Assembly: GCF_030388325.1 (NCBI RefSeq)
Contig: NZ_CP103794.1
Location: 3,038,001-3,102,000 of the forward strand
From: Flavobacterium johnsoniae
GTDB taxonomy: Bacteria > Bacteroidota > Bacteroidia > Flavobacteriales > Flavobacteriaceae
Direction: 5' to 3'
Length of the DNA stretch: 64,000 bases
In this document: positions 7,578 through 16,904 of the stretch, one piece after another
Position numbering within the stretch: position 1 is the stretch's first letter
How the letters are laid out: each line of letters opens with the position of its first letter
Position numbers and translations under genes: made by a program
The notes under the pieces: generated by a model
The model's database searches: none
Seen by the model: the letters and a program-made list of their open reading frames with translations, nothing else
Told to the model about the DNA's origin: nothing

Positions 7578-8579
7578 ATGGGAAAATTTAAAGAAGAAGC
7601 TACTCTGAAACTTTTTGAGAAAGGCTTAATTACTGAAAATCAGTTTGAAGAAATAAAAACATATCGAAATCTAAATATCTTTTCATTAAATGCAGAATTA
7701 AAACTATTTCTGTATTTGTCTGTATTATTGTTTACTTCTGGAATAGGAATTTTGATTTATGAAAATATCGATTCTATCGGACATATTGCAATTCTTTCTT
7801 TGCTTTTGGTTGTAATTGTGGTTTGCTTTTATTATTGTTTTAAAAATTCTAAAGGTTTTCAGAAAACTGAAACAACATTTGAACACCCTGTTTTAGAATA
7901 TTTAGTTTTAGCAGGAAATATTCTGACTTGTATTTTTATCGGATATCTTCAGTTTCAATACAAACCTTTTGGAGAACATTACGGATTGGCAACTTTAGTT
8001 CCTACTATTGTCAGTTTCTTTTGTGCTTATTATTTTGATAATCGAAGTGTTTTAACAATTGCAATAACAGGTTTAGCGGCATATGTTGGACTTTCTGTAA
8101 CTCCTCAAGATATTTTTAATGATGGCAATAATTTTTATGCGAGTCAAGGTTTGAGTTATTCAGCAGTAATGCTTGGAGTTTTATTGATCTTATGGACAAT
8201 TTACAGCCGTCGAATTTCCTTAAAAATACATTTCGGATTAGTTTTTCTAACTTTTGCTTTACATATTATAAGTATTGCTGCAATTAGTAATTTAACTAAT
8301 TATGATGTCTTAACATGGATAATATTTGCTCTGGTTTTGGCAGTTTCTACCTATTATTTTTATAAAGCAAGTTACGATTACAAAGCAATGTCTCTCTATG
8401 TATTTATGATTATATACGCTTATATCGGTGCTAATATAGTTTTGTTTAGAATTTTTGAGAATGTAGATTTTTCTCAAATATGGGAATTGTTTATTTTCCT
8501 GCTTCCAGCATATTTTGTTGGTTCGATTATAATGTTCATAAAGTTGATTAAAAAATTCAATAAAGAAATAGCAGAATGA
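7578..8579 (+). CDS. DUF2157-like multi-pass membrane protein
   Basis: A 333-residue inner-membrane protein of unknown function. The N-terminal 40 residues (LFEKGLITENQFEEI) resemble the soluble start of DUF2157 proteins, and the rest holds about 9-10 hydrophobic segments. It overlaps the next gene by 4 bases, so the two are translationally coupled and probably work together. The next protein starts with a similar soluble motif (LYKGGFINKEQKKF), suggesting that the pair arose by duplication or forms a heteromer. No enzymatic motif was recognised. Confidence 0.75.
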   Translation: MGKFKEEATLKLFEKGLITENQFEEIKTYRNLNIFSLNAELKLFLYLSVLLFTSGIGILIYENIDSIGHIAILSLLLVVIVVCFYYCFKNSKGFQKTETTFEHPVLEYLVLAGNILTCIFIGYLQFQYKPFGEHYGLATLVPTIVSFFCAYYFDNRSVLTIAITGLAAYVGLSVTPQDIFNDGNNFYASQGLSYSAVMLGVLLILWTIYSRRISLKIHFGLVFLTFALHIISIAAISNLTNYDVLTWIIFALVLAVSTYYFYKASYDYKAMSLYVFMIIYAYIGANIVLFRIFENVDFSQIWELFIFLLPAYFVGSIIMFIKLIKKFNKEIAE

Positions 8580-9739
8580 TAGCGTACGATAAAAAAAAGT
8601 TAGATAATGAAGTTTTGATTGAAGAAGCAGATACTTTATATAAAGGAGGTTTTATTAATAAAGAACAGAAGAAATTTGTAGAAAAAGAGTTGCCTGTTTT
8701 AAGAAGTCAAGATAACATTTTGGTTAGAATTGGTTTCTTTCTATTAGGAAGTTTGCTTTACAGTTCTATCTGCGGAATGATTTCTTTGTTTGGATTAAAT
8801 TCGGAACACATTTACCTGCAAATTTGTTTTTATATTTTTGCTGCCATTGGTTTTGCTGGAGCAGAATTTCTTGCTAATCAAGAATATCATAATCACGGTT
8901 TAGATGATGCTTTTATTTTAGGCGCTATTTCACAGGTTGGAATCGCTGTAGCGATTACGACTGAAGGTTATGAAACTGTAATTGCTTTTTTTGTGGCTGT
9001 TACTGCTCTTTTTATGTTTGTGCGCTATTTGCACGTATTGTCGATGTTGGTTTTTTGCATAGCGGTAACTGCATTTTTATTTTTTGAAATGTTTGAATTA
9101 GGAGATCTCGGAAAAGCTATTTTACCATTTGTTGCAATGGTTTTTGCAGGAGCTTTTTACTTTATAACAAAAAAGATAATCAGAAATCTAACAGAAAGTT
9201 ATTATTACAATGGACTTTTACTAGCTAATAGTTTTTGTTTGGTTCTGTTTTATTTTTCTTGTAATTATTTAATTGTTAGAGAATTATCAGGAGAACTTTT
9301 AGGAATAGAAGTTAAATCTGGAACCGATATTCCGTTTGCGTTTTTCTTTTACGGATTTACGGTAATTGTTCCAATTATTTATTTGGTTCAGGCTTTAAGA
9401 ACAAAAGATAGAATAATGCTATGGCTGAGTTTTCTAGCAATCGGATTCTCAATTTTTACCATTCGTTTTTATTATTCTGTTTTACCAGCTGAAGTTGCGT
9501 TGACACTTGGCGGATTAGTTTTATTTGCAATAGCTTCTTTTTCAATTAAAAAATTAAAAGAAAAAGAAAGCGGATTAACATTTAAACCAGACAGAATCAA
9601 TCATTCTGATAATTTCTTAAATGCAGAAGCTTTAATTGTAGCTTCAACTTTTGGAATGAAACCAGAAGTGAAAACAGTTTCTCCAATGGAATTTGGTGGA
9701 GGAGGATTTAGCGGCGGAGGCTCTGAGGGAAGTTTTTAA
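8576..9739 (+). CDS. Multi-pass membrane protein with glycine-rich tail (DUF2157/DUF4401-like)
   Basis: A 387-residue protein with a soluble N-terminus of about 50 residues, roughly ten membrane segments, a cytoplasmic stretch and an unusual C-terminus, FGGGGFSGGGSEGSF. Similar Gly/Ser tails end TPM-domain (YgcG-type) membrane proteins, but no TPM domain is visible here. It overlaps the preceding gene by 4 bases (ATGA), indicating coupled expression. Function unknown. Assignment to DUF4401-like proteins is from general appearance only. Confidence 0.7.
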   Translation: MIAYDKKKLDNEVLIEEADTLYKGGFINKEQKKFVEKELPVLRSQDNILVRIGFFLLGSLLYSSICGMISLFGLNSEHIYLQICFYIFAAIGFAGAEFLANQEYHNHGLDDAFILGAISQVGIAVAITTEGYETVIAFFVAVTALFMFVRYLHVLSMLVFCIAVTAFLFFEMFELGDLGKAILPFVAMVFAGAFYFITKKIIRNLTESYYYNGLLLANSFCLVLFYFSCNYLIVRELSGELLGIEVKSGTDIPFAFFFYGFTVIVPIIYLVQALRTKDRIMLWLSFLAIGFSIFTIRFYYSVLPAEVALTLGGLVLFAIASFSIKKLKEKESGLTFKPDRINHSDNFLNAEALIVASTFGMKPEVKTVSPMEFGGGGFSGGGSEGSF

Positions 9740-9792
9740 TTAATTGTGAATTGTAAATGATTAATTATTAGTTGTAAAAAAACTTATAAATT

Positions 9793-9825
9793 AAAAAACG
9801 CTGAATTTTTGATTCAGCGTTTTTT
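9793..9825. terminator. Bidirectional terminator
   Basis: AAAAAACGCTGAAT and ATTCAGCGTTTTTT form a 14-bp stem between the convergent membrane-protein operon and the HD-domain gene. Confidence 0.9.
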
Positions 9826-9845
9826 AATTTATTTAATAAAGAATC

Positions 9846-10388
9846 TTAATCGAAATACACTTCGTATTCTTCTATTTTAGTTCGTAAACGATTTTCTAAA
9901 TAAAGATTACCGCCTTTTAATTTATCCAAAATAATCGCCGCTTCCTTTTTGTAATTTCTTCTTTTAAGATTATCCCAAGTTTTTGGAGGTTGTTGCAAAT
10001 TGGTAATTCTATCCGCTAATTTTACAGCCCAAACTTCTTTTCTAAGTTTAGAAATTCTGTTTAAACTATCGAGCATTTTTTCTTCTTTTGGTAAATCATT
10101 GTTTTTTGTAAGTGCAGCAACTCCTTCGGCAACTTCCAATCCAAATTCAAGTTCTAATTCCTTAAATGTAGTATTAGTATCTTCTAAAGTATCATGCAAT
10201 AAAGCAACTTTCGTTGCAAAATTTAAATCAAAATTTTCCGTGTTATTTGATGCAATCAGAATTTCCATTGCAACATTACTCAAATGAATAACATAAGGCA
10301 GATTAGAATCTGTAATCGTTTGGTTATTTTCTAAATGCTTTATTGTGGCGAAAATTATTGTTTTTTGATAAGCTGTTTGAACATCCAT
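9846..10388 (-). CDS. HD-domain hydrolase, SpoT/Mesh1-like small alarmone hydrolase candidate
   Basis: A 180-residue single-domain metal hydrolase. The motifs PYVIHLSNVA (His35), ALLHDTLEDT (His65-Asp66, Glu69-Asp70) and KLADRITNL (Asp126) are the metal ligands and ED pair typical of the hydrolase half of RelA/SpoT proteins. No synthetase domain is attached. The likely role is removal of the 3' pyrophosphate from (p)ppGpp or a related nucleotide, though other HD phosphohydrolase substrates are possible. It lies 20 bases downstream of the YtxJ gene on the same strand and probably shares its transcript. Confidence 0.82.
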   Translation of the reverse strand: MDVQTAYQKTIIFATIKHLENNQTITDSNLPYVIHLSNVAMEILIASNNTENFDLNFATKVALLHDTLEDTNTTFKELELEFGLEVAEGVAALTKNNDLPKEEKMLDSLNRISKLRKEVWAVKLADRITNLQQPPKTWDNLKRRNYKKEAAIILDKLKGGNLYLENRLRTKIEEYEVYFD

Positions 10389-10408
10389 TCAATAGATTTT
10401 TAGAAGTA

Positions 10409-10798
10409 TTACACTTTACTTTTCAATGCTTGTGCATCAATATCGCTGTGAGAAACATCATAAACAGCTTTTCCATTTTTGATTAAAATCAATTGTGGAG
10501 ATTCATGGTAAACTCCAAATCTGCTTGCGATTTCGTTTGAAATATCTCGGTGCGCTATTAAATCTAAAAAATAAGCATCGACAACACCTTCAAGATCAAA
10601 TTCTCTTTCAAATTGTTTTAATGCCATTCGGCTAATGCTGCATCTTGTGCTGTGTTTGAATATTACAACAGGTTTTTCTTTTGAGATAGCTTCGATTTCC
10701 ATTAATTGAAGAATATCTGTTAATTCTGTCCAGTTTACGTTACTTTTTTGTGCTTCTGAGTTCTCTGAACTTCCGAAGATTGAATTAAAAAAACTCAT
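10409..10798 (-). CDS. ytxJ: Bacillithiol system redox-active protein YtxJ
   Basis: A 129-residue thioredoxin-fold protein with one active-site Cys in FKHSTRCSISRMAL (Cys53), the signature of YtxJ (monothiol bacilliredoxin-like) proteins. It is expected to act in the cytoplasm on mixed disulfides between bacillithiol and proteins. Bacillithiol is known in several Bacteroidetes as well as Firmicutes. It is the first gene of a two-gene minus-strand unit with the HD hydrolase and is divergent from clpB; the pairing with a stress chaperone and an alarmone-type hydrolase fits stress physiology, by inference only. Confidence 0.88.
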   Translation of the reverse strand: MSFFNSIFGSSENSEAQKSNVNWTELTDILQLMEIEAISKEKPVVIFKHSTRCSISRMALKQFEREFDLEGVVDAYFLDLIAHRDISNEIASRFGVYHESPQLILIKNGKAVYDVSHSDIDAQALKSKV

Positions 10799-11003
10799 AT
10801 TTGGCTTGTTTTGTGACTTTTTGACGTGATAAAATCGTTAAAACATGATTTTAAATGTCATTTTGTCTGTTTTTTATGTGTGGAATATAATTTGAATATT
10901 CAATAGCAAAGTTAAATCTTTTGGGTTAAAAAAATATCTCAATAAGTCTTAACTTTAATGTAATCGAATATTAAAAACAAAAAATCAATCAAATCATAAA
11001 AAT

Positions 11004-13601
11004 ATGAACATAAATAAATTTACAATTAAATCGCAGGAAGCCATACAGTTGTCGCAACAATTAGCACAGCGAAATGGCCAGCAGCAAATTGAAAATGAAC
11101 ACATTTTCAAAGCTATTTTTGAAGTGGATGAAAACGTAGCGCCATTTATTTTGAAAAAACTAAATGTAAATGTTCCGTTGTTTCTTCAAATTTTAGACAG
11201 TACAATTCAGAGTTTTCCAAAAGTATCTGGTGGCGATGTTATGCTTTCTAGAGATGCAAATAAAGCTTTGAACGAAGCTGAGATTATCGCACAAAAAATG
11301 AACGATGAATACGTTTCGATCGAGCATTTAATCTTAGCCATTTTTGATTCAAAAAGTAAAGTTTCTCAGATTTTAAAAGATCAAGGAGTTACCGGAAAAG
11401 GACTTAAAGCAGCAATTGAAGAATTAAGAAAAGGAGAAAGAGTAACTTCGGCTTCAGCTGAGGAAACTTATAATTCTTTGAATAAATATGCTAAAAACTT
11501 AAACGAATTAGCAAGAACAGGAAAACTAGACCCAGTTATTGGTCGTGACGAAGAAATCCGCCGTGTGCTGCAGATTTTAACTCGTAGAACTAAAAACAAT
11601 CCGATGTTAATTGGTGAACCGGGAGTTGGTAAAACCGCAATTGCAGAAGGATTAGCGCACAGAATTGTGGACGGAGATGTTCCTGAAAACTTAAAAGACA
11701 AAATCGTTTTCTCGCTAGATATGGGAGCTTTGATTGCTGGAGCAAAATACAAAGGAGAATTTGAAGAACGTTTAAAATCGGTTGTAAAAGAAGTTACTGC
11801 TGCAGACGGAGATATTGTTCTTTTTATTGATGAGATTCATACGCTTGTTGGAGCGGGTGGAGGAGAAGGCGCAATGGATGCGGCAAATATCCTAAAACCA
11901 GCTTTAGCTCGTGGTGAGTTAAGAGCTATTGGAGCTACGACTTTAGATGAATATCAAAAATATTTCGAAAAAGATAAAGCGCTTGAAAGACGTTTTCAAA
12001 AAGTTCTAATCGACGAGCCAGATACAGAAAGTGCGATTTCGATTTTACGTGGAATTAAAGAAAAATACGAAACGCATCATAAAGTTCAAATCAAAGATGA
12101 GGCAATTATTGCAGCGGTTGAACTTTCGCAAAGATATATTACAAACCGTTTTTTACCAGATAAAGCAATTGACTTGATGGACGAAGCGGCTTCTAAATTG
12201 CGTATGGAAATCAACTCAAAACCTGAAGAATTAGATGTTTTGGATCGTAAAATCATGCAGTTGGAGATTGAAATTGAAGCTATTAAGCGTGAAAAAGAAG
12301 AAAGCAAACTGAAAATTTTAGGGATGGAATTGGCCAACCTAAAAGAAGAGCGAAACGAAATCTACGCAAAATGGAAACAGGAAAAAGATATCGTTGACGG
12401 AATTCAAGCTGTAAAACACGAAATAGAAGACTTTAAATACGAAGCAGAACGCGCAGAACGTGATGGTGATTATGGAAAAGTAGCTGAAATTCGTTACGGA
12501 AAAATAAAAGAGGCACAAGAACGTCAGGAAAATTTGCAAAAACAATTATTAGAGTTTCAATCTGGAAGTTCTTTAATAAAAGAAGAAGTTACCAGAGAAG
12601 ATATTGCAGAAGTTGTAGCAAAATGGACAGGAATTCCAGTTACAAAAATGCTTCAGACAGAAAGAGAAAAACTATTGCATTTGGAAGACGAATTGCACAA
12701 ACGTGTTGTTGGTCAGGAAGAAGCGATAGAAGCCGTAAGTGATGCCGTTCGTAGAAGCCGTGCTGGTTTACAGGATATGAAAAAACCTGTTGGATCGTTC
12801 TTATTCTTAGGAACAACTGGAGTTGGTAAAACGGAGCTGGCAAAAGCTTTGGCAGAATATCTTTTTGATGATGAAAATGCGATGACTCGTATCGATATGA
12901 GCGAATATCAAGAGCGTCACAGTGTGAGCCGTTTGGTTGGTGCGCCTCCAGGATATGTGGGTTATGATGAGGGAGGTCAGTTAACAGAAGCTGTTCGTAG
13001 AAAACCTTATTCTGTTGTGCTTTTAGACGAGATCGAAAAAGCCCATCCAGATACTTTCAATATTTTGTTGCAGGTTCTAGACGAAGGGCGTTTAACTGAT
13101 AACAAAGGACGTTTGGCTGATTTTAGAAATACGATTATTATTATGACCTCAAATATGGGAAGTAATATAATTCAGGAGAAATTTGAAAATCTAAAAGGAA
13201 GTGTTGAAGCAGCTACAGAAGCCGCTAAAAATGAAGTTCTTGGGTTATTAAAACAAACTGTTCGTCCTGAGTTTATTAACCGTATCGACGAAATTGTCAT
13301 GTTCACGCCGCTTACAGTTGAGAATATTTCAAGAATTGTAAGTTTACAGTTGAAGAGCGTTACCAAAATGCTGGCTTTGCAAGGCATTACAATGGATGCA
13401 ACTCCAGAAGCTATTGCATATTTGGCAGACAAAGGTTACGATCCACATTTTGGAGCAAGGCCTGTGAAACGTGTGGTTCAGAGAGAAGTACTTAATCAAT
13501 TGTCAAAAGAGATTTTGGCAGGAAATATTACAACAGAAAGTATCATTTTATTAGATGCTTTCGATGGCAATTTGGTTTTTAGAAATCAGACAGCTAAATA
13601 A
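11004..13601 (+). CDS. clpB: ATP-dependent chaperone ClpB
   Basis: Hsp100 disaggregase that works with DnaK to rescue aggregated proteins. The 865-residue protein has the N-domain (1-145), AAA1 with Walker A GEPGVGKT at 204-211 and Walker [11 protein letters not shown], the long middle coiled-coil (about 400-530) that separates ClpB from ClpA/ClpC, AAA2 with TTGVGKTEL near residue 607, and a C-terminal D2-small domain with GARPVKR. Full length for the family. Monocistronic, with a terminator at 13622. I found no CIRCE element or clear TAnnTTTG box in the 205 bases upstream. Confidence 0.97.
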   Translation: MNINKFTIKSQEAIQLSQQLAQRNGQQQIENEHIFKAIFEVDENVAPFILKKLNVNVPLFLQILDSTIQSFPKVSGGDVMLSRDANKALNEAEIIAQKMNDEYVSIEHLILAIFDSKSKVSQILKDQGVTGKGLKAAIEELRKGERVTSASAEETYNSLNKYAKNLNELARTGKLDPVIGRDEEIRRVLQILTRRTKNNPMLIGEPGVGKTAIAEGLAHRIVDGDVPENLKDKIVFSLDMGALIAGAKYKGEFEERLKSVVKEVTAADGDIVLFIDEIHTLVGAGGGEGAMDAANILKPALARGELRAIGATTLDEYQKYFEKDKALERRFQKVLIDEPDTESAISILRGIKEKYETHHKVQIKDEAIIAAVELSQRYITNRFLPDKAIDLMDEAASKLRMEINSKPEELDVLDRKIMQLEIEIEAIKREKEESKLKILGMELANLKEERNEIYAKWKQEKDIVDGIQAVKHEIEDFKYEAERAERDGDYGKVAEIRYGKIKEAQERQENLQKQLLEFQSGSSLIKEEVTREDIAEVVAKWTGIPVTKMLQTEREKLLHLEDELHKRVVGQEEAIEAVSDAVRRSRAGLQDMKKPVGSFLFLGTTGVGKTELAKALAEYLFDDENAMTRIDMSEYQERHSVSRLVGAPPGYVGYDEGGQLTEAVRRKPYSVVLLDEIEKAHPDTFNILLQVLDEGRLTDNKGRLADFRNTIIIMTSNMGSNIIQEKFENLKGSVEAATEAAKNEVLGLLKQTVRPEFINRIDEIVMFTPLTVENISRIVSLQLKSVTKMLALQGITMDATPEAIAYLADKGYDPHFGARPVKRVVQREVLNQLSKEILAGNITTESIILLDAFDGNLVFRNQTAK

Positions 13602-13621
13602 TTTTTTTTCATGTTAATCTT

Positions 13622-13656
13622 AAAAAAGCATCAGTTTATAACTGGTGCTTTTTTTG
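13622..13656 (+). terminator. Terminator after clpB
   Basis: AAAAAAGCATCAGT and ACTGGTGCTTTTTTT form a hairpin with one G-T pair and a T tract. Nearly the same sequence ends two other units at 15311 and 16585. Confidence 0.9.
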
Positions 13657-13690
13657 TTAATATTTAAGTTGTTTTTACGTTTTTTTAATC

Positions 13691-13720
13691 TTTGTATCTA
13701 TAAGAAATAGTATATATTTG
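13691..13720 (+). promoter_or_regulatory. Promoter of the T9SS small-protein operon
   Basis: TTTG (13691-13694), an 18-base spacer, then TATATTTG (13713-13720) match the Bacteroidetes -33/-7 consensus exactly; the ATG follows 24 bases later. Confidence 0.85.
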
Positions 13721-13744
13721 ATTCGAAACTATTAAATCATTTAT

Positions 13745-14236
13745 ATGAAAAGAAACCAAAGGACATTTTTAATTTTATTACTGTCTACTTTTTTCTTTAT
13801 GGGAAAAACCTATTCGCAACAAAACATTGTTGCTACAGGCGGAAAAGGCAGTGGTATAGGTGGAACATCAAGTTATTCCATTGGTCAAATTGCCGATTTG
13901 CAATTGAAGGGAAGTGGTGGTTCTGCACAAGAAGGTATTCAGCAACCTTATGAAATTGCAACATTAGGGACTGATGAATTTAAGGAAATCAATCTTACCA
14001 TGGTTGCTTATCCAAATCCAACTGTTGATGTTTTAAACTTGAGTATTAGTAACGATAAATTAGATGATTTAACATATGATTTATTTGATATCAATGGAAA
14101 AATAGTGTCGAAGAGCTTAAAAATAATAGCTTCGGAAACAACAGTTAATATGCATGAATTGCCACAAGGGGTTTATTTTCTTAGAGTAAACAGCAATTCA
14201 AAAACTATAAAAACTTTTAAAATCATTAAAAAATAA
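13745..14236 (+). CDS. Small secreted protein with T9SS type A sorting domain
   Basis: A 163-residue protein with a signal peptide (about 1-24, ending KTYSQ), a short Gly/Ser-rich part with GGTSSYSIGQIADL and GIQQPYEI, then a sorting domain from about residue 85 (VAYPNPTVDVLNL) ending FKIIKK. The YSIGQ plus QQPYE motif is a common spacer before T9SS tails in Flavobacteria, so there is almost no cargo besides the tail. It is cotranscribed with the next gene (24-base gap). Function unknown; a surface-displayed or adhesin-like accessory protein is possible. Confidence 0.8.
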   Translation: MKRNQRTFLILLLSTFFFMGKTYSQQNIVATGGKGSGIGGTSSYSIGQIADLQLKGSGGSAQEGIQQPYEIATLGTDEFKEINLTMVAYPNPTVDVLNLSISNDKLDDLTYDLFDINGKIVSKSLKIIASETTVNMHELPQGVYFLRVNSNSKTIKTFKIIKK

Positions 14237-14259
14237 AATTCTAAACTGCAGACAGATAT

Positions 14260-15294
14260 ATGAAAAAAATTACTCTCGTATTACTATTATTAAGTTCTTT
14301 TACAATCTTATTTGCCCAAGCTCCTCAAAAAATGAGTTATCAATCGGTAATTCGTAAAACAGACGGAACATTGCTAGCAAATACTTCAGTTGGTATTAAA
14401 ACTAGCATTTTGCTTGGTTCTGCAACAGGAACGGCTTCTTATGTAGAAACTCAAACTATAACAACAAACGCCAACGGATTAGCAACAATGGAAATCGGAG
14501 GAGGAACTCCAGTTACTGGTACATTTTCAGGAATTGATTGGGGGGCAGGTTCTCATTTTATTAAAACAGAAATTGATCCAGCAGGAGGAACTAATTATAC
14601 AATTAGTGGTACAAGTCAGCTTTTGAGCGTGCCTTATGCATTATATGCAGGAAGTAGTGTGAATAAGGGAAAAACAAGTATAATCATCACTGGTGAAGTT
14701 ACAGATGCAGAGGCGGCAGCACAATTAATGGCTGAGTTTGGTCCTTACACTGAAAATATCTATGTAACTAGCACAACAAATTTGACAACAATAGATTTGA
14801 GTTCAATAAAAAAACTAGTGAATTTAAAAATTCAAAATAACTTAAAATTAGTAAACTTCAATTTGAGTAACCTTATTGAGGTTTATAATGATTTAGATGT
14901 AGGTAATAATGATGTATTGACTTCGGCTACATTTCCGGCTTTGAAAATATTACATGCATATGATACAGGTATTTTAAATAATCCGCTTCTAAAATCAATC
15001 TCATTTCCTGTTTTAACTTCTAGTAAAGGGTTATATTTTAGTAATAATAAACTTCTTACTTCTATTGAATTGCCTGCATTATCAGTTGTAACAGATCAAT
15101 CCATAACACTTGATTTTACTAGAAATGCTCTTTCTAGTTCCCAAGTGAACTTAATTTTAAAAAGACTTTTAAATCTTTCTTCGAATACAGGTGTGAGACT
15201 TGATGGTCAAAATCCTCCTGCTCCGCCAACAGGACAGGGAATTACAGATAAGGCGACTTTAATTGGCAGAGGAGTTACTGTTAATACAGATTAA
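14260..15294 (+). CDS. Secreted leucine-rich-repeat-like protein
   Basis: A 344-residue exported protein. After the signal peptide (1-20) comes the QAPQKMSYQSVIR segment, a frequent beginning of flavobacterial surface proteins, with a beta-sandwich-like region to about 135 ending SVPYALYAG. The rest has irregular Leu/Ile-rich repeats (LVNLKIQNN, LKSISFPVLT, LTSIELPALSVV) resembling BspA/receptor-L-type leucine-rich repeats. There is no T9SS tail, unlike its operon partner upstream. Ligand binding or adhesion is a guess from the repeats. Confidence 0.7.
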   Translation: MKKITLVLLLLSSFTILFAQAPQKMSYQSVIRKTDGTLLANTSVGIKTSILLGSATGTASYVETQTITTNANGLATMEIGGGTPVTGTFSGIDWGAGSHFIKTEIDPAGGTNYTISGTSQLLSVPYALYAGSSVNKGKTSIIITGEVTDAEAAAQLMAEFGPYTENIYVTSTTNLTTIDLSSIKKLVNLKIQNNLKLVNFNLSNLIEVYNDLDVGNNDVLTSATFPALKILHAYDTGILNNPLLKSISFPVLTSSKGLYFSNNKLLTSIELPALSVVTDQSITLDFTRNALSSSQVNLILKRLLNLSSNTGVRLDGQNPPAPPTGQGITDKATLIGRGVTVNTD

Positions 15295-15310
15295 ATTTAT
15301 CTTGAAGTAG

Positions 15311-15342
15311 AAAAGCATTAGTTTTTACTGGTGCTTTTTTTA
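15311..15342 (+). terminator. Terminator after the LRR-like gene
   Basis: AAAAGCATTAGT / ACTGGTGCTTTT stem plus T run; close relative of the clpB terminator. Confidence 0.85.
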
Positions 15343-15451
15343 TACCTAAATTCTGAAACTTTTAATTCAAGTTATATAACAATTCATGTCTAAAATATAT
15401 TCAATTTTAAATAAATAAAAATCAGCAAATTATTAATTAAAATTTAAAATC

Positions 15452-15571
15452 ATGAACAATATTTTTAGAGGACTTTTAGCCGGTTATGGAGCTAAAAAAT
15501 TAGGTGGAGGTTGTTTTGGAACTATTATCGTTTTTATTATTCTTTGGGTTTTACTCGGACAATGTAGCTAA
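15452..15571 (+). CDS. Small membrane protein, 39 residues
   Basis: A short ORF with an ATG after an A-rich leader and a TAA stop. The product starts MNNIFRGLLAGYGAKKLGGG, continues into a hydrophobic helix (about residues 22-36, TIIVFIILWVLLG) and ends QCS. A basic, glycine-rich N-terminus followed by one membrane span is typical of small membrane peptides. It lies 108 bases before a DUF808 membrane protein on the same strand and may share its transcript. The coherent coding pattern supports it as real, but there is no homology evidence here. Confidence 0.6.
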   Translation: MNNIFRGLLAGYGAKKLGGGCFGTIIVFIILWVLLGQCS

Positions 15572-15679
15572 AAGCAGATTACAGAAAATTACGAATAAAA
15601 AGATAAATTTTGATGCAATATTATTGGGAAGATTAATTCAAAATGTCTAGATTCGCATCACTAAAAATAAATTTATAAA

Positions 15680-16564
15680 ATGGGTTCAGGTTTTTTCGCT
15701 TTGTTAGATGATATCGCAGCAATTATGGATGATGTTGCAGTAATGAGTAAAGTTGCTGCAAAGAAAACAGCTGGAATTCTAGGCGATGATTTGGCTGTAA
15801 ATGCCGAAAAAGCTTCAGGATTTGCTTCTTCAAGAGAGCTTCCCGTTTTATGGGCAATCAGCAAAGGGTCTTTATTAAATAAAATTATTATTCTTCCAGT
15901 CGCCTTTTTATTAAGTGCATTTTTTCCGATAGCAATTATAGTAATTTTAGTTTTGGGAGGACTTTTTTTAGCATATGAGGGAGCCGAAAAGATCTACGAA
16001 TTTATTTTTCCTCACAATCACGAAGAATCTGAAGGAATTACAGATGAAGTTTTGACTGAAGAACAGATTTTATTAGTTGAAAAAGATAAAGTAAAATCAG
16101 CAATTATTACAGATTTTATTCTATCAGTCGAAATCGTAATTATCGCTTTAGGCACTGTAATGGAAGAACCGCTAATGCAGAAGATAATTGTAACTTCGAT
16201 AATCGCGCTAGTAGCAACCATCGGAGTTTACGGAATTGTGGCACTTATTGTTAGGATGGATGAAGCAGGTTTTAAGCTTATAAAACATAGCAAAAGCGAA
16301 AAGAGCCTTTCAAGATTTATTGGAAATTTGTTAGTAAAAGCGCTTCCGCTGGTAATAAAAGGTTTAACTGTAGTTGGTACAATTGCATTACTTTTAGTTG
16401 CTGGAGGAATCTTTGTACACTATATTCCGTATTTTCATCATTTATCAGAAGAAATTAAAATCCCTGCTATTATCAAAGAATTTACAATTGGTTTAGTTCT
16501 CGGATTTATAGTTTTACTTTTTGTAAATCTCTTCAAAAAGATTTTCAAAAAGAAATCAGCTTAA
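15680..16564 (+). CDS. DUF808 family inner-membrane protein (YedI-like)
   Basis: A 294-residue protein beginning SGFFALLDDIAAIMDDVAVMSKVAAKKTAGILGDDLAVNAE, the highly conserved N-terminus of the DUF808/YedI family. Hydrophobic segments lie near 70-100, 155-200, 225-250 and 265-285. The family is widespread, membrane-bound and of unknown function. The start is set by the conserved N-terminus. It is followed by a terminator; the upstream 39-residue membrane peptide is its only close neighbour. Confidence 0.88.
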   Translation: MGSGFFALLDDIAAIMDDVAVMSKVAAKKTAGILGDDLAVNAEKASGFASSRELPVLWAISKGSLLNKIIILPVAFLLSAFFPIAIIVILVLGGLFLAYEGAEKIYEFIFPHNHEESEGITDEVLTEEQILLVEKDKVKSAIITDFILSVEIVIIALGTVMEEPLMQKIIVTSIIALVATIGVYGIVALIVRMDEAGFKLIKHSKSEKSLSRFIGNLLVKALPLVIKGLTVVGTIALLLVAGGIFVHYIPYFHHLSEEIKIPAIIKEFTIGLVLGFIVLLFVNLFKKIFKKKSA

Positions 16565-16584
16565 TAAATAATCAAAATATACTT

Positions 16585-16617
16585 TAAAAAACATCAGTTA
16601 ACGCTGGTGTTTTTTTT
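16585..16617 (+). terminator. Terminator after the DUF808 gene
   Basis: AAAAAACATCAGTTAACGCTGGTGTTTTTTTT: a stem with a T tract, third member of a family of related terminators in this part of the window. Confidence 0.88.
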
Positions 16618-16639
16618 GTTTTAGAAGCAGAATGAATCG

Positions 16640-16735
16640 TTTTCAAAAGGACATTTGGTTCCGCTATCCACTATATCTTTTTCCTGCTAAAGGAGCAAGA
16701 AAAAGGATGTCGTTTCTATCGGGGCTAAACCAGAA
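16640..16735. other. Structured intergenic element between DUF808 and lipoprotein genes
   Basis: In a 340-base gap, about 16650-16727 holds CCGCTATCCACTATATC, then a hairpin (CTTTTTC.TGCT / AGCA.GAAAAAG around AAAGG), then GGATGTCGTTTCTATCGGGG. From memory, this order of blocks recurs in intergenic regions of many Bacteroidetes, with the hairpin sequence varying. The rest of the gap is A+T-rich with no ORF. The nature of the element (repeat or RNA) is unknown to me. Confidence 0.5.
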
Positions 16736-16904
16736 ATATTTATTTTTATAAGAAATAACGGTATTTTTATAAACTTTTTTTGCTAAATAAGCTTTTGATT
16801 TACAAATACTTAATGTTTTAATGAAAATTTTTAACATTTCACTAAAGCAACCAAAGCAATCTTCTCACATCTTCATAGTAATTAACAATTAATTATTATT
16901 TTAT

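Noticed and set aside
12339..13432. Minus-strand ORFs inside clpB
   Set aside because: They are the reverse complement of a conserved gene with shadow-like composition.
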